Shown one piece after another: positions 36,967 through 47,083 of a stretch of 64,000 bases of DNA (positions are counted from its first letter, which is position 1; every line of letters starts with the position of its first letter). The notes under the pieces are model-generated. The model searched no databases and was not told the origin of the DNA. It was given only the letters and a program-made list of their open reading frames with translations. The translations under genes were made by a program, and so were the position numbers. Origin of the DNA: Clostridiales bacterium. Lineage in GTDB: Bacteria; Bacillota; Clostridia; Lachnospirales; Lachnospiraceae. The stretch lies in contig JAHAJA010000021.1 in assembly GCA_018372435.1 (NCBI GenBank), positions 1-64,000 on the forward strand, given 5' to 3'.

Positions 36967-37404
36967 CTAATTATTTCTCCTATACTCCTTTTGAAAGGTC
37001 TTTAACTCATTTGTAATCGTATTCGCCCTTTGTACCCCTACTAGCCATAGGAATACTTGAACAAAAACCGCTACAATGAGAATTGAAATCACGAACGGAA
37101 GACCGATTACTTTATTCCATATACCCATAATTTTAGAGAATGCAATTAGTTCGATCTCTAATAAGAATAGATGAAGGACTTTACGGATTACTAATTGGCG
37201 TAATGTTAGTTCTTTCTTTGAATACATTACAATAGATGGTAGAACAGAGATAAATCCTATAATTACAGGTGAAAACATGACTTCATAGGTAAGTAATCGA
37301 TCACGCTCCCAGATTAGCCCCATGATTCCCATTACAATGGTAATTAGTGTAGTTACTATGAAAAACATATTAAGTAATTTGATTGCGAATTCTTTTTTTG
37401 TCAT
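36967..37404 (-). CDS. DUF3021 membrane protein
   Basis: 145 aa with four hydrophobic helices, the DUF3021 layout. DUF3021 genes are regularly paired with a LytTR regulator, as here (4-nt overlap with the upstream gene), and are thought to modulate that regulator at the membrane. The C-terminal AFQKEYRR-like tail (TFQKEYRRNN) is typical. Confidence 0.88.
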   Translation of the reverse strand: MTKKEFAIKLLNMFFIVTTLITIVMGIMGLIWERDRLLTYEVMFSPVIIGFISVLPSIVMYSKKELTLRQLVIRKVLHLFLLEIELIAFSKIMGIWNKVIGLPFVISILIVAVFVQVFLWLVGVQRANTITNELKTFQKEYRRNN

Positions 37405-37853
37405 GATGCACTACCTGCCTTCTTAATCTTCTTTCGAAAAACACTTGCATACTGCCTTGATATGATTACCTCTTCCCCATTGAATAGACGTGCAGTAAAT
37501 CGGCTATTCAACGCTGGTTTTAGATGATCAATCTTTAGTAGATTTACGATTACCGATTTGGAACAACGAACGAATTCATATCTCCCATACAGTTCTTCGA
37601 ATTCATATAGTTTCATCTTCAACTCATAAACATTCTTTTTCAGATATACATAAACATGATTATCTACTGACTCAACATAATAGATGTCTAGTACTGGTAT
37701 TTTATATTCTTTATCCTCTTCGTAAACAGGTAATGTATTTCCTTTGGATTTAATATAGGAAACGATGTCAGCAATCTCTGTTCGTACCTCATGGCATTCT
37801 ATTACGACTTGTTCCTCGAATTCCCTGTCAATCTTATGTACACGTACTCGCAT
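37401..37853 (-). CDS. LytTR-domain transcriptional regulator
   Basis: 150 aa: short N-terminal region, then a complete LytTR domain from about residue 45 (VLDIYYVESVDNHVYVYLKK, FVRCSKSVIVNLLKIDHLKP, RFTARLFNGEEVIISRQYAS, VFRKKI). No receiver domain, so it belongs to the LytTR/DUF3021 type that is controlled by its membrane partner. Likely autoregulated. Confidence 0.92.
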   Translation of the reverse strand: MRVRVHKIDREFEEQVVIECHEVRTEIADIVSYIKSKGNTLPVYEEDKEYKIPVLDIYYVESVDNHVYVYLKKNVYELKMKLYEFEELYGRYEFVRCSKSVIVNLLKIDHLKPALNSRFTARLFNGEEVIISRQYASVFRKKIKKAGSAS

Positions 37854-37982
37854 GCTCTAACTCCTTGCTAATTGTATTTTCTGATTTTGAAATAACTTCC
37901 TTAATTATATCATATTTTCTATATACAGTTAGAAAGATTGTTAAGCAATTTGTTTCTAGAGCATTCTCTTATCAAATTTACT

Positions 37983-39377
37983 CTATTCATACTGACTTGC
38001 TATCTCACAATTGCCTTCTCCTTTGAGATAATAATCAAAATATGTTAACACAATTTCATTCATTTTCATTGTACAATGTCTTACATCGATCTTTCCGGTA
38101 CCCAACTGTTTTGCTAAGAACGGTGAAAACAGCGGCAAGTCTGTGAAATTCATATGTTCAGAATCTTTGATTACGGTATACCGAGCATCTTTGGCGTAAT
38201 CAGTTGCTACCATATTGGCATACGTATCTTTAACTGTTAAAGCCTCTGTGTAATGACTTTCATTGTAGATATTCAATATCGGAACTGGATATGGAGTCTG
38301 ATTAAGTTGCTCTTTTCCTTCTACTACTCCAATAACTTCCCCAAACATGGTTCCATCAATTACAATTACGGCATCAATATCCTTTCTCTCTCTTCCAATT
38401 GCAGCTGCAGTAGCTCCTCCTAATGAATGGCCAAAGACACCAATTTTATTCTTATCAATTAATGAATAAACATTCTGCATCTGTTCCGTCGTACTTTTTG
38501 AATCCGATGAACTGGCTTCCTTATACTGCTCGCCTTTCATAGTTTTAGCATTTATTTGATTCACACCTTCAAGAATGGTATTCAATGCTAAATTCATATC
38601 TCCCGTACGAATTTTCAACCATTTTTGCGTAATCTCATAGTTTTCTTCTTCGGAATACTCTCCATTACTTGCATTCACGGCCTCTTTTAAGAATGCAAAG
38701 TTTACATATACACTTTTTCCATTCGTTTGTTTTGACACAAACGAATGATAGGGATGTTCCAAGCTACATACAACATATCCATGACTAGCCAATTCTTCAT
38801 ATGTGGAACGGTTGCTGTTTCCAATTCCAAATGCCCCATGTGAGAATACCACTAACGGAAATTGCTGATTTTCTTCTCCAACTTCTACATCTGGATACCA
38901 AAAATCCATCGTTACATTACGTTTTGCCCCAGCCTTAGCATATGTTTCCTCACGACTTTCATCTATTACGGTACATCTCGCCGTTGCTACTTCATACGAA
39001 CCAGTTGGCTCAATTGGCTGATAACTAGGGAATATAAACAAAGGAATGAATGCGATTAAAATTATAAATGTTCTATGAACAAATCGCATTACAGTCTTAC
39101 TTACACGAAAAGTATGTATTTCCTCAAAATTCTTATTTCTCTTATATTTAATTATTATATAGATTGCCCATACTACTTGCATACTCATAATTAGATATAT
39201 CCCTTTCACCCGAAACGTCCACTCCACACATCCAGTGAATATAAGTAATGTACCAATCACCATGCATACACAATACACAATTGCTCGATATAATTTATAA
39301 TCCTTCTTTGTCCCTATGCCAAATACCATCGCTACTAATTCTAATAAAAACGCTACCATTATAAATATTCCTACCAT
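37983..39377 (-). CDS. Membrane-anchored alpha/beta hydrolase (PAF-acetylhydrolase-like)
   Basis: 464 aa. About four N-terminal helices (1-115), then an alpha/beta hydrolase: oxyanion-type VVFSHGAFGIGNSN, nucleophile elbow GHSLGGATAAA, Asp in NIYNESHY/VIVIDG region and terminal His in SEHMNFTD. The layout resembles a platelet-activating-factor acetylhydrolase-like lipase anchored in the membrane. Substrate unknown; lipids or acetylated compounds are reasonable. Confidence 0.8.
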   Translation of the reverse strand: MVGIFIMVAFLLELVAMVFGIGTKKDYKLYRAIVYCVCMVIGTLLIFTGCVEWTFRVKGIYLIMSMQVVWAIYIIIKYKRNKNFEEIHTFRVSKTVMRFVHRTFIILIAFIPLFIFPSYQPIEPTGSYEVATARCTVIDESREETYAKAGAKRNVTMDFWYPDVEVGEENQQFPLVVFSHGAFGIGNSNRSTYEELASHGYVVCSLEHPYHSFVSKQTNGKSVYVNFAFLKEAVNASNGEYSEEENYEITQKWLKIRTGDMNLALNTILEGVNQINAKTMKGEQYKEASSSDSKSTTEQMQNVYSLIDKNKIGVFGHSLGGATAAAIGRERKDIDAVIVIDGTMFGEVIGVVEGKEQLNQTPYPVPILNIYNESHYTEALTVKDTYANMVATDYAKDARYTVIKDSEHMNFTDLPLFSPFLAKQLGTGKIDVRHCTMKMNEIVLTYFDYYLKGEGNCEIASQYE

Positions 39378-39534
39378 TATACTCTCTCCTTCATCTATTT
39401 ATTTGACCAATTTGATAAATGACTTTTTCTATTTACCCTATCTTGTGGCCAATATTTCTTGATAAGTAGAGAATACTCGAATAGCAATTTTCTTTCAATG
39501 TTAGGTGCGGTAAGTTACATTTTTACTTTGTAAG

Positions 39535-40887
39535 TTACATTAGAGAATCGCACAGAACTTCCATTGCCTCCTTAAAGAAACGTAGATTTTCTTGTTCCTT
39601 TTCGTCCTTCTTAATTTGAAGAGTAGCCGTCATCGTTTCTCCGATCGTAGCGATACCGATTATTCTCTGGGAATTCAACACAAGAGGTGGAACGAATGTG
39701 AAATCAAGTAATTGTAAATCACCATAGGTACCTTGAATCGGTAGTTTCGTTAAATTGGTTACACTAATTCCCTTAGGATTACCTAGATATCCAAACATAG
39801 AAGCCAGTTGCTTTGCTGTTTTATTCTCATATCCGTCGCACGCAGCAAAATAAATTGCATCTTGTAAACTTCCTGTGATTCCGCCCATGAACTGAAGTAG
39901 AAAGTATTTTTTCTTTTCATTACGTAATTTCTTATATAGTGCATCTTGCACCATATGAGCATTTTCAAAAAAACTCTTACCACAATCATATTTGTTTTGT
40001 GTTGAAACACCTGTAGCAAAGTTTCCCATACCTTCATAACCTGGCCTTCGAATACTAACGGCATGACCAATATCAGAATTATTATTCGCAGCTTTTAACA
40101 ATGCCGTTATGATCACCGTGTTTAGAGTCACATCGTTTCTCTTTGATAACTCCTTCATATGTACATATTCTTCTTTTGAAAATGTTTTGGTTACTATATG
40201 CGTATCTACATTTTCGTGATATCGTTTCGCCATGTTATAGTGCTCATCTGAGGTAAACACTTTTCCCGTCTTACTAAACTTCTTATTCAGCCCCTTCATC
40301 ATAACTCGCATTAGAACAGTTAATTTACTCTTCCTTGGTAGGTCCTCCATCTGAAATAATTCAATCGGTTTAGTTTCTATATCTTTCCCTGTTAATGCAC
40401 GCATTATATCTTGTACAAGATAAGCATAGGAGATCCCGTCTCCCATAAGATGGTGCGCAATCAAAAGCAGCTCCGTTTTACCCTCTTTATAAGAATAGAA
40501 AACTCGAATTAAATTACCTTGTTCAGGTCTGAAAGGTTCTTTTGCCTCATTTAATGCAACTTCTTGCCACGGCTCCACATATGCTTCTACGAAATATTTA
40601 CCATTGGTTTGTGGTTTGTAATAAGCCTCATGATTCGAATCGAACACAATACAGCAACTAAGAATCTCATTAGCGTCTGCTGCCTTATTAATAGCCGTCT
40701 GTAATTCTTCTTTATGTATTATTGCGTTAATTGTTGTTTTAATTACTATATTAGGTGTTGGTGAATACACCCATGTTCTTTCTTTATTAATCTTTAATTT
40801 ATCATTCATATATTCAACCATTCCTTTCTCAAAGCCTGCGAACTTTGAGCCGCAAGCACAAAGTTGTGTGAAAGACTTATCCTTCAC
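39535..40887 (-). CDS. Condensation-domain-like acyltransferase
   Basis: 450 aa. Contains the condensation-superfamily motif HHLMGDG (HHxxxDG), and the later G-[FY]-[AG]-[TS] type segment FATGVSTQNKYD with DFTFVPPLV. GTG start at 40887 with AAAGG 7 nt upstream; a Met 21 codons in is an alternative. Stand-alone members include PapA-like and wax-ester-type acyltransferases and O-acyltransferases for lipids or sugars. It lies 15 bp from its likely TetR repressor. Confidence 0.82.
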   Translation of the reverse strand: MKDKSFTQLCACGSKFAGFEKGMVEYMNDKLKINKERTWVYSPTPNIVIKTTINAIIHKEELQTAINKAADANEILSCCIVFDSNHEAYYKPQTNGKYFVEAYVEPWQEVALNEAKEPFRPEQGNLIRVFYSYKEGKTELLLIAHHLMGDGISYAYLVQDIMRALTGKDIETKPIELFQMEDLPRKSKLTVLMRVMMKGLNKKFSKTGKVFTSDEHYNMAKRYHENVDTHIVTKTFSKEEYVHMKELSKRNDVTLNTVIITALLKAANNNSDIGHAVSIRRPGYEGMGNFATGVSTQNKYDCGKSFFENAHMVQDALYKKLRNEKKKYFLLQFMGGITGSLQDAIYFAACDGYENKTAKQLASMFGYLGNPKGISVTNLTKLPIQGTYGDLQLLDFTFVPPLVLNSQRIIGIATIGETMTATLQIKKDEKEQENLRFFKEAMEVLCDSLM

Positions 40888-40902
40888 ACTTATACCTTTC
40901 CC

Positions 40903-41421
40903 CTAAGAATACACCTTTTCAAACCCTTGCTCCGCCTTTAATAATAATTCTCTTATATTCTCTTCCTTCACTCCCACATCGTTACTTGCTACTATGGTGG
41001 CAATACCATGCGCATAAATCCACATGTTTAAGAATAGATAAGATTCCTTGTTAGGTAGATTAGCCCCTTTCACAAGCTCCTCAACTCCTTGTAAGGAATA
41101 GTTATTTCCCATAGTAATAAATCGGAATAGATTTCTCTCTTCTTTCGCTGTCATTATATACGATACTCCTACTGCTAAGAATTCAATATCGTTAGGATTT
41201 TTTCTCTTATATACTTCTTGTTCAAAAAACTTACATGCTTTTACGTAGACTTCCTTCTTTAAGTCCTCCATATTCTTAAAAGTGTAATAGATTGGCTGTG
41301 TGGAGCACTGAAGAATATCAGCAAGCCTCCTCGTTGTAATAGCTTCAAACCCCTCCTTCTTCATTATGTCAAATGCAGCTTCTATAATTTGTTCTTTATC
41401 TACTTTGTTTTTCGGTGGCAT
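40903..41421 (-). CDS. TetR-family repressor
   Basis: 172 aa. HTH AAFDIMKKEGFEAITTRRLA, DILQCSTQPIYYTF, then NMEDLKKEVYVKACKFFEQE. The rest is the helical ligand domain (TetR_C_33-like, WIYAHGIATIV). It is the first gene of the operon with the condensation-type gene and probably represses both through the palindrome at 41511-41550. Confidence 0.92.
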   Translation of the reverse strand: MPPKNKVDKEQIIEAAFDIMKKEGFEAITTRRLADILQCSTQPIYYTFKNMEDLKKEVYVKACKFFEQEVYKRKNPNDIEFLAVGVSYIMTAKEERNLFRFITMGNNYSLQGVEELVKGANLPNKESYLFLNMWIYAHGIATIVASNDVGVKEENIRELLLKAEQGFEKVYS

Positions 41422-41510
41422 AATACAAACATACTCCTTCTTTTAATCTAGATACGTGATCTATCATCAGAATTATTCTCTGTAATACATTGTTATATAA
41501 TATTTCATAA

Positions 41511-41550
41511 AAGTATTATAACATCGTTATATAACAATGTTATAATACTT
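41511..41550. promoter_or_regulatory. TetR operator, 40-bp palindrome
   Basis: AAGTATTATAACAT and its exact complement (14-bp arms) flank a near-symmetric CGTTATATAACA, centred 90 bp upstream of the tetR start. A further TGTTATATAA half element is at 41490-41499. AT-rich -10 elements lie within, so binding would block transcription. Confidence 0.75.
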
Positions 41551-41605
41551 TTTACTAAATATGTCAAGTTAAACCATATTGTATAAACACCCTCTGCCGT
41601 AAACA

Positions 41606-41657
41606 AAAATAAAGTCCTAAAAAGCATACTTGCTTAATAGGACCTTATCTTTATTTT
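41606..41657 (-). terminator. Terminator after aldo/keto reductase
   Basis: AAAATAAAG...TCCTA paired with TAGGA...CTTTATTTT; the T-rich end follows the AKR stop by about 100 bp on the minus strand. Confidence 0.65.
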
Positions 41658-41755
41658 GATTATTTTATTGTTACTTATATTAATTAACTACTTGTATTAA
41701 TTACCTACTGGTGGAAATCTTCAAGTGCGAAGTTTGAGTTACTTATATTAACTAC

Positions 41756-42745
41756 TTATTTATTTGCTAAAATTTCCTCAACTAATTGAAGTTCTGCTTC
41801 TGTAAAATCTAACTTATCAACGATGCCGATATTATCTTTAATTTGCTCTACTCTACTTGCACCGATTAATACAGTTGTAACTCGATCACGTAATACCCAA
41901 GAAAGTGCCATCTGTGCTAATGTCTGTCCTCTATCTCCTGCCACTTCATTTAACTTAGCAACTTTGGCTACAACTTCTGGAGTTATACTATCTTCATGTA
42001 AGAAAAAATTCCTTGTAGCACGACTTCCTTCTGGAATTCCATGTAGATATTTGTCCGTTAATACTCCTTGCGCAAGAGGACTAAAGCAAATACTACCAGC
42101 TCCAACTTCATCTAACGTATCTAGTAAATGGTCTTCTTCCACCCAACGATTCATCATACTATAAGATACTTGATTAATGAGCAATGGTGTTCCATTGGCT
42201 TTTAAGATCTCTGCTGCCCTTCTTGTCTGTTCTGAATTATAGTTTGAGATACCTACATATAGTGCTTTTCCTTGACGAACAATATCTGATAAAGCACCCA
42301 TTGTTTCTTCTAATGGAGTTTCTGGATCAAATCTATGATGATAGAAGATATCAACATAATCTAGTTTCATTCTCTTTAAACTTTGGTCTAAACTTGACAT
42401 AAGGTACTTTCTTGATCCACCATCTCCATAAGGGCCTTCCCACATTCCATATCCAGCCTTCGTTGAAATAATCATCTCATCTCTATATGGACGTAAATCA
42501 CTTTCCATAATTCGTCCAAAATTATCTTCTGCTGATCCAGGAGTTGGACCATAGTTATTGGCCAAATCAATATGTGTGATGCCTTGATTGAATGCTTCGA
42601 AAATCATCGCTCTTTGATTTTCATAAGGATCTACAGATCCAAAATTGTGCCATAACCCAAGGGCAACACGAGGTAATTTCACCCCGCTGTTTCCACATTT
42701 TTTATATTTCATATGTTCATATCTGTTATTATTCGCTTGATACAT
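41756..42745 (-). CDS. Aldo/keto reductase (YghZ/GPR-like)
   Basis: 329 aa; AAAGGAGAT precedes the ATG. AKR tetrad residues are visible: Asp/Tyr in DLANNYGP, Lys in STKAGY, His in FYHHRFDP. Sequence blocks YKKCGNSGVKLPRVALGLW, GSAEDNFGRIM and MWEGPYGDGGSRKYL match the YghZ (L-glyceraldehyde-3-phosphate reductase) branch. It reduces aldehydes from sugar metabolism with NADPH. The divergent AraC gene may control it. Confidence 0.9.
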   Translation of the reverse strand: MYQANNNRYEHMKYKKCGNSGVKLPRVALGLWHNFGSVDPYENQRAMIFEAFNQGITHIDLANNYGPTPGSAEDNFGRIMESDLRPYRDEMIISTKAGYGMWEGPYGDGGSRKYLMSSLDQSLKRMKLDYVDIFYHHRFDPETPLEETMGALSDIVRQGKALYVGISNYNSEQTRRAAEILKANGTPLLINQVSYSMMNRWVEEDHLLDTLDEVGAGSICFSPLAQGVLTDKYLHGIPEGSRATRNFFLHEDSITPEVVAKVAKLNEVAGDRGQTLAQMALSWVLRDRVTTVLIGASRVEQIKDNIGIVDKLDFTEAELQLVEEILANK

Positions 42746-42920
42746 CTTATATCTCCTTTCAAACTTTGAACTTTACTTGGTCTTTGTTGATTTTATTTTA
42801 ACCCTTATTGTTTTAAATTAAAATGTAGCAGACCGTCCATCTCTTGTACTATAACGACTTATAATTGTATTTACATAATACATCATATGTGGTACAGTAC
42901 TTTCAAAGGAGTGATGAACC

Positions 42921-43841
42921 GTGTATTTTTGTTTACAGACAGACAACCTACCTAAGGTATCCTATATGAGTCGTAATATTACACCCGAACACTGGACTCA
43001 TCTTAGCCGTGTAACCGACGAGTATATTCTATATATCATTAATTCTGGAACCTTGTACCTCAAGGAAGGTGATTATGAATATGAGCTGCATGCTGGAGAT
43101 ATACTTTTGCTAGAACCCGGTTATCCGCACGAAGGATATAAGGAAAGTTCATGTGACTATTATTACATACAGTTCTCCGAGAATACATTTACCACCTTTG
43201 ACTGTAGCAAGTTTGATACCATTGAAAGTATCCTACTTGCAAATAAGCGTCTTTTCTACAACTGCGATCCTCTTAGTTACGAACCTTATACCCAATCCAA
43301 ATTGTTTATTCCCAAGGACCTTTGTATTACTGATTCCAGTGTTTTAACTCGGATTGATCAATATATGCAAGAGGCATTGTTTGCATTTAACGGGCAAAAT
43401 GAACATTTCAAACTCATTTGTTCCTGTAAATTAATCGAGATACTTACTATTCTTTCTTCTTATTTTTCAGAAAAAGTGTTTCATGAGACAAATAGTCGCG
43501 GAACCATTTCTGGACAGATGAATAAGACTAGGGAACTTCTTCTGCTACTACGTAACTCCTATGGTGAGAAATTAACGGGTGATATGATTTCAAATAAATT
43601 GAATATAAATTTTGATTATCTAAACCGAGTATTCAAAAAACAAACTGGATTTACCATCTTCGGATATCTGAATATTATTCGTATTAACAAGGCAAAGGAA
43701 CTTCTGCTGACTGGTACCATGAAATCCTATGAAATTGCGCAAATGGTTGGATTTAATGATGAATATCATTTTAGTAAAGCCTTCAAAAAAAGCGTTGGCC
43801 AAACTCCAACACAATTTTTACATCAGACAAGCAAGCAGTAA
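42921..43841 (+). CDS. AraC-family regulator with cupin sensor
   Basis: 306 aa. GTG start at 42921 with AAAGGAG nine bases upstream; the nearby ATG is out of frame. N-terminal cupin (YLKEGDYEYELHAGDILLLE, PGYPHEGYKE), then two HTH units (MISNKLNINFDYLNRVFKKQ and IAQMVGFNDEYHFSKAFKKS, ending GQTPTQFL). Divergent from the AKR gene and convergent to GH3, so it may govern either. Confidence 0.9.
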   Translation: MYFCLQTDNLPKVSYMSRNITPEHWTHLSRVTDEYILYIINSGTLYLKEGDYEYELHAGDILLLEPGYPHEGYKESSCDYYYIQFSENTFTTFDCSKFDTIESILLANKRLFYNCDPLSYEPYTQSKLFIPKDLCITDSSVLTRIDQYMQEALFAFNGQNEHFKLICSCKLIEILTILSSYFSEKVFHETNSRGTISGQMNKTRELLLLLRNSYGEKLTGDMISNKLNINFDYLNRVFKKQTGFTIFGYLNIIRINKAKELLLTGTMKSYEIAQMVGFNDEYHFSKAFKKSVGQTPTQFLHQTSKQ

Positions 43842-43844
43842 TGC

Positions 43845-43891
43845 AAAACTCCCCCACATTGTTATGATTCTAAACAATGCGAGGGAGTTTT
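43845..43891. terminator. Bidirectional terminator between AraC and GH3 genes
   Basis: AAAACTCCC..CATTGTT / AACAATG..GGGAGTTTT with T-run on both sides of convergent genes. Confidence 0.8.
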
Positions 43892-43932
43892 CTACCTTAA
43901 TTCATCTTCTTTATATTTGCAATATATCCAGA

Positions 43933-46749
43933 TTATTCAATGTCTCTAAACTCAATATGTTCAATTTTCATGTCATCTGTCATTCCAGATAGACCGATTT
44001 CATATTGTCCATCACCAAGTTCTACTCGTGTAAGACGAATTAAAGTCCATTTATCATCTGTTCCATTCACTTGCATTACTAAAGCAGTCTCTCCATTAAT
44101 CAATAATTTACATGCAGATTGTGCCTCATTTCCCTTATTGTTACGTACTTTACCTACTAACAGGTAAGTTCCTGCTTTTGCTTCAATAATGCTATTACCA
44201 TTTTCCTTCATTGGAACTTGATTATTCTTCGCAATATTCACAACTTCCCCATCTTCCACTTTCTTCTCCATAGGAGCGTAGAACTGTACTGAAGAACTGA
44301 AATCTTGCTTTCTTCCGAACACAGGTGCATGCATCAAAAACTCACAGATATTCATAGCACAACGTTGTAATTCACCAATTGTTAAGCTACCATTCTTAAC
44401 TGATTCAACCGTATTATCATTCCAAGTATTAATCTCAGCTCCATCATTAGCAACAACCATGTACAAATCATTCTGAGAACGAACCATAGCGGCTGTATTC
44501 GTTGCAGTACCTTCTCCGCCTTCGATTGGATCATTCATCTTAGCCCACCAGTCAGTCATAACGATACCATTAAATCCCCATTCGTTACGAAGAACTGTTG
44601 TATTCAAGTCGTAATTCGATGCATTCCAAAAACCGTTAAGAGGATTGTATGTTGTCATGATTGAATTGGCTCCGCCCTCTTTCACGGCAACTTCAAAACC
44701 TTTTAGGTAGATTTCTCTAAGTGCACGTTCTGATACCACAGCATCTACAAAACTACGACGATATTCTTGATTATTACATGCAAAATGTTTTAATGTACCT
44801 GTAGATCCTCCAGCTAGAATACCTTTTACTTGAGCTGTAGCAAATTTTGCTGTAATAATTGGATCTTCTGAGAAATACTCGAAGTTACGACCATTTAATG
44901 GGTGTCTACGGATATTCATACCTGGTCCTAATAGCGTATCTACTTCATTACGAAGCAATTCTTTTCCTTCAAATACATACATCTCTTCAATTAATTCTGC
45001 ATCCCAAGTAGCTGCTAACAATGTTCCGATTGGTACTTGTGTTGCCTTGTATCCACCTTCCATACGAATACCAGATGGACCATCTGCTGCACAACCTAGT
45101 GGTATTCCATATCCGAATAAGGAATCACCAACTCCACCAAACGCTGCCGCAGTTCCAGGTGTTACCTTAACATTACACATACCTTCTCCACGTACAATTG
45201 TTGCTAATTCAGCAGTTGTTAATTGCGCGATGAATTCCTCCATGGTAGCTTTCTTATCTGCAACATCACGAAGGGTAATTCCCTTGTTTCCTGTTTGAGG
45301 ATATGTTGGTGGTAAGTTTTTCTCGATTCTATCTTTCATGGAATACGATCTTATTGGAACAGCTTCATAAGTAAGCTCATATGCTCCATTATCAAGACGT
45401 TTACCTGGTTTCATTCTTGTGAACTCTTTAATTGGTGACAACGCTTCTTGTAACTGTGCTACTACTTCCAACTCGTCTACTACATATCCTGTCTTATCTC
45501 CAGTAGATGTCTTAAATGCCACACGCGCGCAATTTCTTACACTAGAACCAACATAGATTCCATATTCACCGGCTTCTAGAACCATGCATGATTTATGTCC
45601 AGTAACACCGCTATCATCATAAGAAGCCAAATCAGCTACTTTGAACTCAATTACAAGATTTTGTTCTTCACCAGGGGCAAGTACTTTTGTCTTAGCGAAA
45701 GTAACTAATTTCTTAGCTGGTTGACCAAGTTTACCTTGTGGTGCTTCTACATATACTTGTACGGATTCTTTTCCTGCGTAAGTAGCGCCTGTATTCTTAA
45801 CAGCAACCTGTAACTTGATTGTCGATTGGGAATCTTTATCAACAATAACCTCAGCATTTGCACTTGTCTCAAATGTTGTATAAGATAAACCAAATCCAAA
45901 TTCATATTGAACCTTCTCTGGTACAAATGTTTCAAAATAGCGATATCCTACATACACATCTTCCCTATAAAGATTTACGTCTGCATCTCCGTAATTTTCA
46001 TGAGATGGATAATCTTCCAATTGGTATGCAATAGTATCTGTTAATTTACCACATGGAGTCACATCACCAACTAATACATCAGCTACTGCGTTTCCTCCTT
46101 CGATACCACCTTCCCATACATAGATAATACTTTGAATTCTGTCTTTGAAACGTTCGTCTTCTGCCCAGCTCATATTGATAATATTTGATACATTTAACAT
46201 AACTACAACTTTATCAAAATATTTTGTTACTGTTTCAAGAGTATTAATCTCTTCTTGTTGTAAAAGGAAGCTTCCTTCTCCTGGCGTATTATCTTTGTCT
46301 TCCCCAGCATTTCTTCCTATAATAACGATTGCCTTATCCGAATGTTTTGCTGCTTCTTTGGCTAACTCATCAGTTACTGGCATTTCTTTTTGGCAATGTG
46401 GTTCTGCTGCCCAAGCTCTTCCACCGTCATCAAATGGATTTTCTTTAATCCATTCTTCATATACACTCACTAGATTTTCATTAAGTTCAACATCTTTCTT
46501 AGTACGTAAACCTTCTACAATGTTTGATGTATATAATACATTAACGGAACCACCTGAACCTGTTCCTGTACGATAATAATTAATCTGTGCTCTACCAAAA
46601 AGTGAAACTTTCTCTCCTTTTTGAAGTGGTAACACATTCTTATCGTTCTTTAATAATACCACACCTTCTGCTGCTACTTTTCTCGTAAATTCTGCAAACC
46701 CTTCATAAGGTACACCGATTTTATGTTCTTTTATATATTGTTGATCCAT
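43933..46749 (-). CDS. GH3 beta-glucosidase with permuted domain order
   Basis: 938 aa. Domain order is reversed relative to classical GH3: the C-terminal alpha/beta domain comes first (AAEGVVLLKNDKNVLPL, VIIGRNAGEDKDNTPGEGSF), then a fibronectin-III-like domain (FGFGLSYTTF, GKESVQVYVE), and the TIM-like barrel last (AADGPSGIRMEG, GPGMNIRRHPLNGRNFEYFS, KHFACNNQEYRR, nucleophile Asp in GIVMTDWWAKM). The final ~90 residues form an additional CBM-like beta domain. No signal peptide, so it cleaves imported cello- or other beta-oligosaccharides. The 466-bp leader carries unusual repeats. Confidence 0.9.
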   Translation of the reverse strand: MDQQYIKEHKIGVPYEGFAEFTRKVAAEGVVLLKNDKNVLPLQKGEKVSLFGRAQINYYRTGTGSGGSVNVLYTSNIVEGLRTKKDVELNENLVSVYEEWIKENPFDDGGRAWAAEPHCQKEMPVTDELAKEAAKHSDKAIVIIGRNAGEDKDNTPGEGSFLLQQEEINTLETVTKYFDKVVVMLNVSNIINMSWAEDERFKDRIQSIIYVWEGGIEGGNAVADVLVGDVTPCGKLTDTIAYQLEDYPSHENYGDADVNLYREDVYVGYRYFETFVPEKVQYEFGFGLSYTTFETSANAEVIVDKDSQSTIKLQVAVKNTGATYAGKESVQVYVEAPQGKLGQPAKKLVTFAKTKVLAPGEEQNLVIEFKVADLASYDDSGVTGHKSCMVLEAGEYGIYVGSSVRNCARVAFKTSTGDKTGYVVDELEVVAQLQEALSPIKEFTRMKPGKRLDNGAYELTYEAVPIRSYSMKDRIEKNLPPTYPQTGNKGITLRDVADKKATMEEFIAQLTTAELATIVRGEGMCNVKVTPGTAAAFGGVGDSLFGYGIPLGCAADGPSGIRMEGGYKATQVPIGTLLAATWDAELIEEMYVFEGKELLRNEVDTLLGPGMNIRRHPLNGRNFEYFSEDPIITAKFATAQVKGILAGGSTGTLKHFACNNQEYRRSFVDAVVSERALREIYLKGFEVAVKEGGANSIMTTYNPLNGFWNASNYDLNTTVLRNEWGFNGIVMTDWWAKMNDPIEGGEGTATNTAAMVRSQNDLYMVVANDGAEINTWNDNTVESVKNGSLTIGELQRCAMNICEFLMHAPVFGRKQDFSSSVQFYAPMEKKVEDGEVVNIAKNNQVPMKENGNSIIEAKAGTYLLVGKVRNNKGNEAQSACKLLINGETALVMQVNGTDDKWTLIRLTRVELGDGQYEIGLSGMTDDMKIEHIEFRDIE

Positions 46750-46766
46750 ATTTGCCTCCTTGTTTA

Positions 46767-47083
46767 ATCCTAAGCTCTAGAACTTCGTTCTATGGCTTAC
46801 TTATCGGGTGAAATTAAATTAGACTGTTAACTTATGACTCCTACAAGTCAAGCTTCTTTACTTTGTTACGGGCTTCACTACGTTCATCCCTAAGCTCTAG
46901 AACTTCGTTCTATCGCTTACTTATCGGGTGAAATCTAAGGTATAGACTCGAGAAATCACTTCGTAATTTCCCTCGTTAACTTATGACTCCTACAAGTCAA
47001 GTTACTTGGCTTTGTTACGGGCTTCACTACGTTCATCCCTAAGCTCTAGAACTACGTTCTATCGCTTACTTATCGGGTGAAAT
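46767..47083 (-). repeat. Three-copy hairpin-rich leader repeat before GH3
   Basis: A ~52-bp block (CCTAAGCTCTAGAAC.TCGTT...TATCGGGTGAAAT) occurs at about 46767-46825, 46884-46934 and 47034-47083, spaced 120 and 149 bp apart. Between copies a second block (TTATGACTCCTACAAGTCAAG...CTTTGTTACGGGCTTCACTACGTTCATCC) is repeated twice. Each block holds small hairpins with ACTTCGT-type loops (TAGAAC-TTC-GTTCTA; TCAC-TTC-GTGA). All lies upstream of the GH3 start, in the predicted 5' leader. Confidence 0.8.

Noticed and set aside
39783..40070. 95-aa minus-strand frame inside the condensation-type gene
   Set aside because: Out-of-frame shadow of the larger gene with low-complexity composition.
46767..47083. 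CRISPR-like repeats
   Set aside because: Only three copies, unequal spacing (120 and 149 bp), spacers themselves partly repeated, no cas genes.
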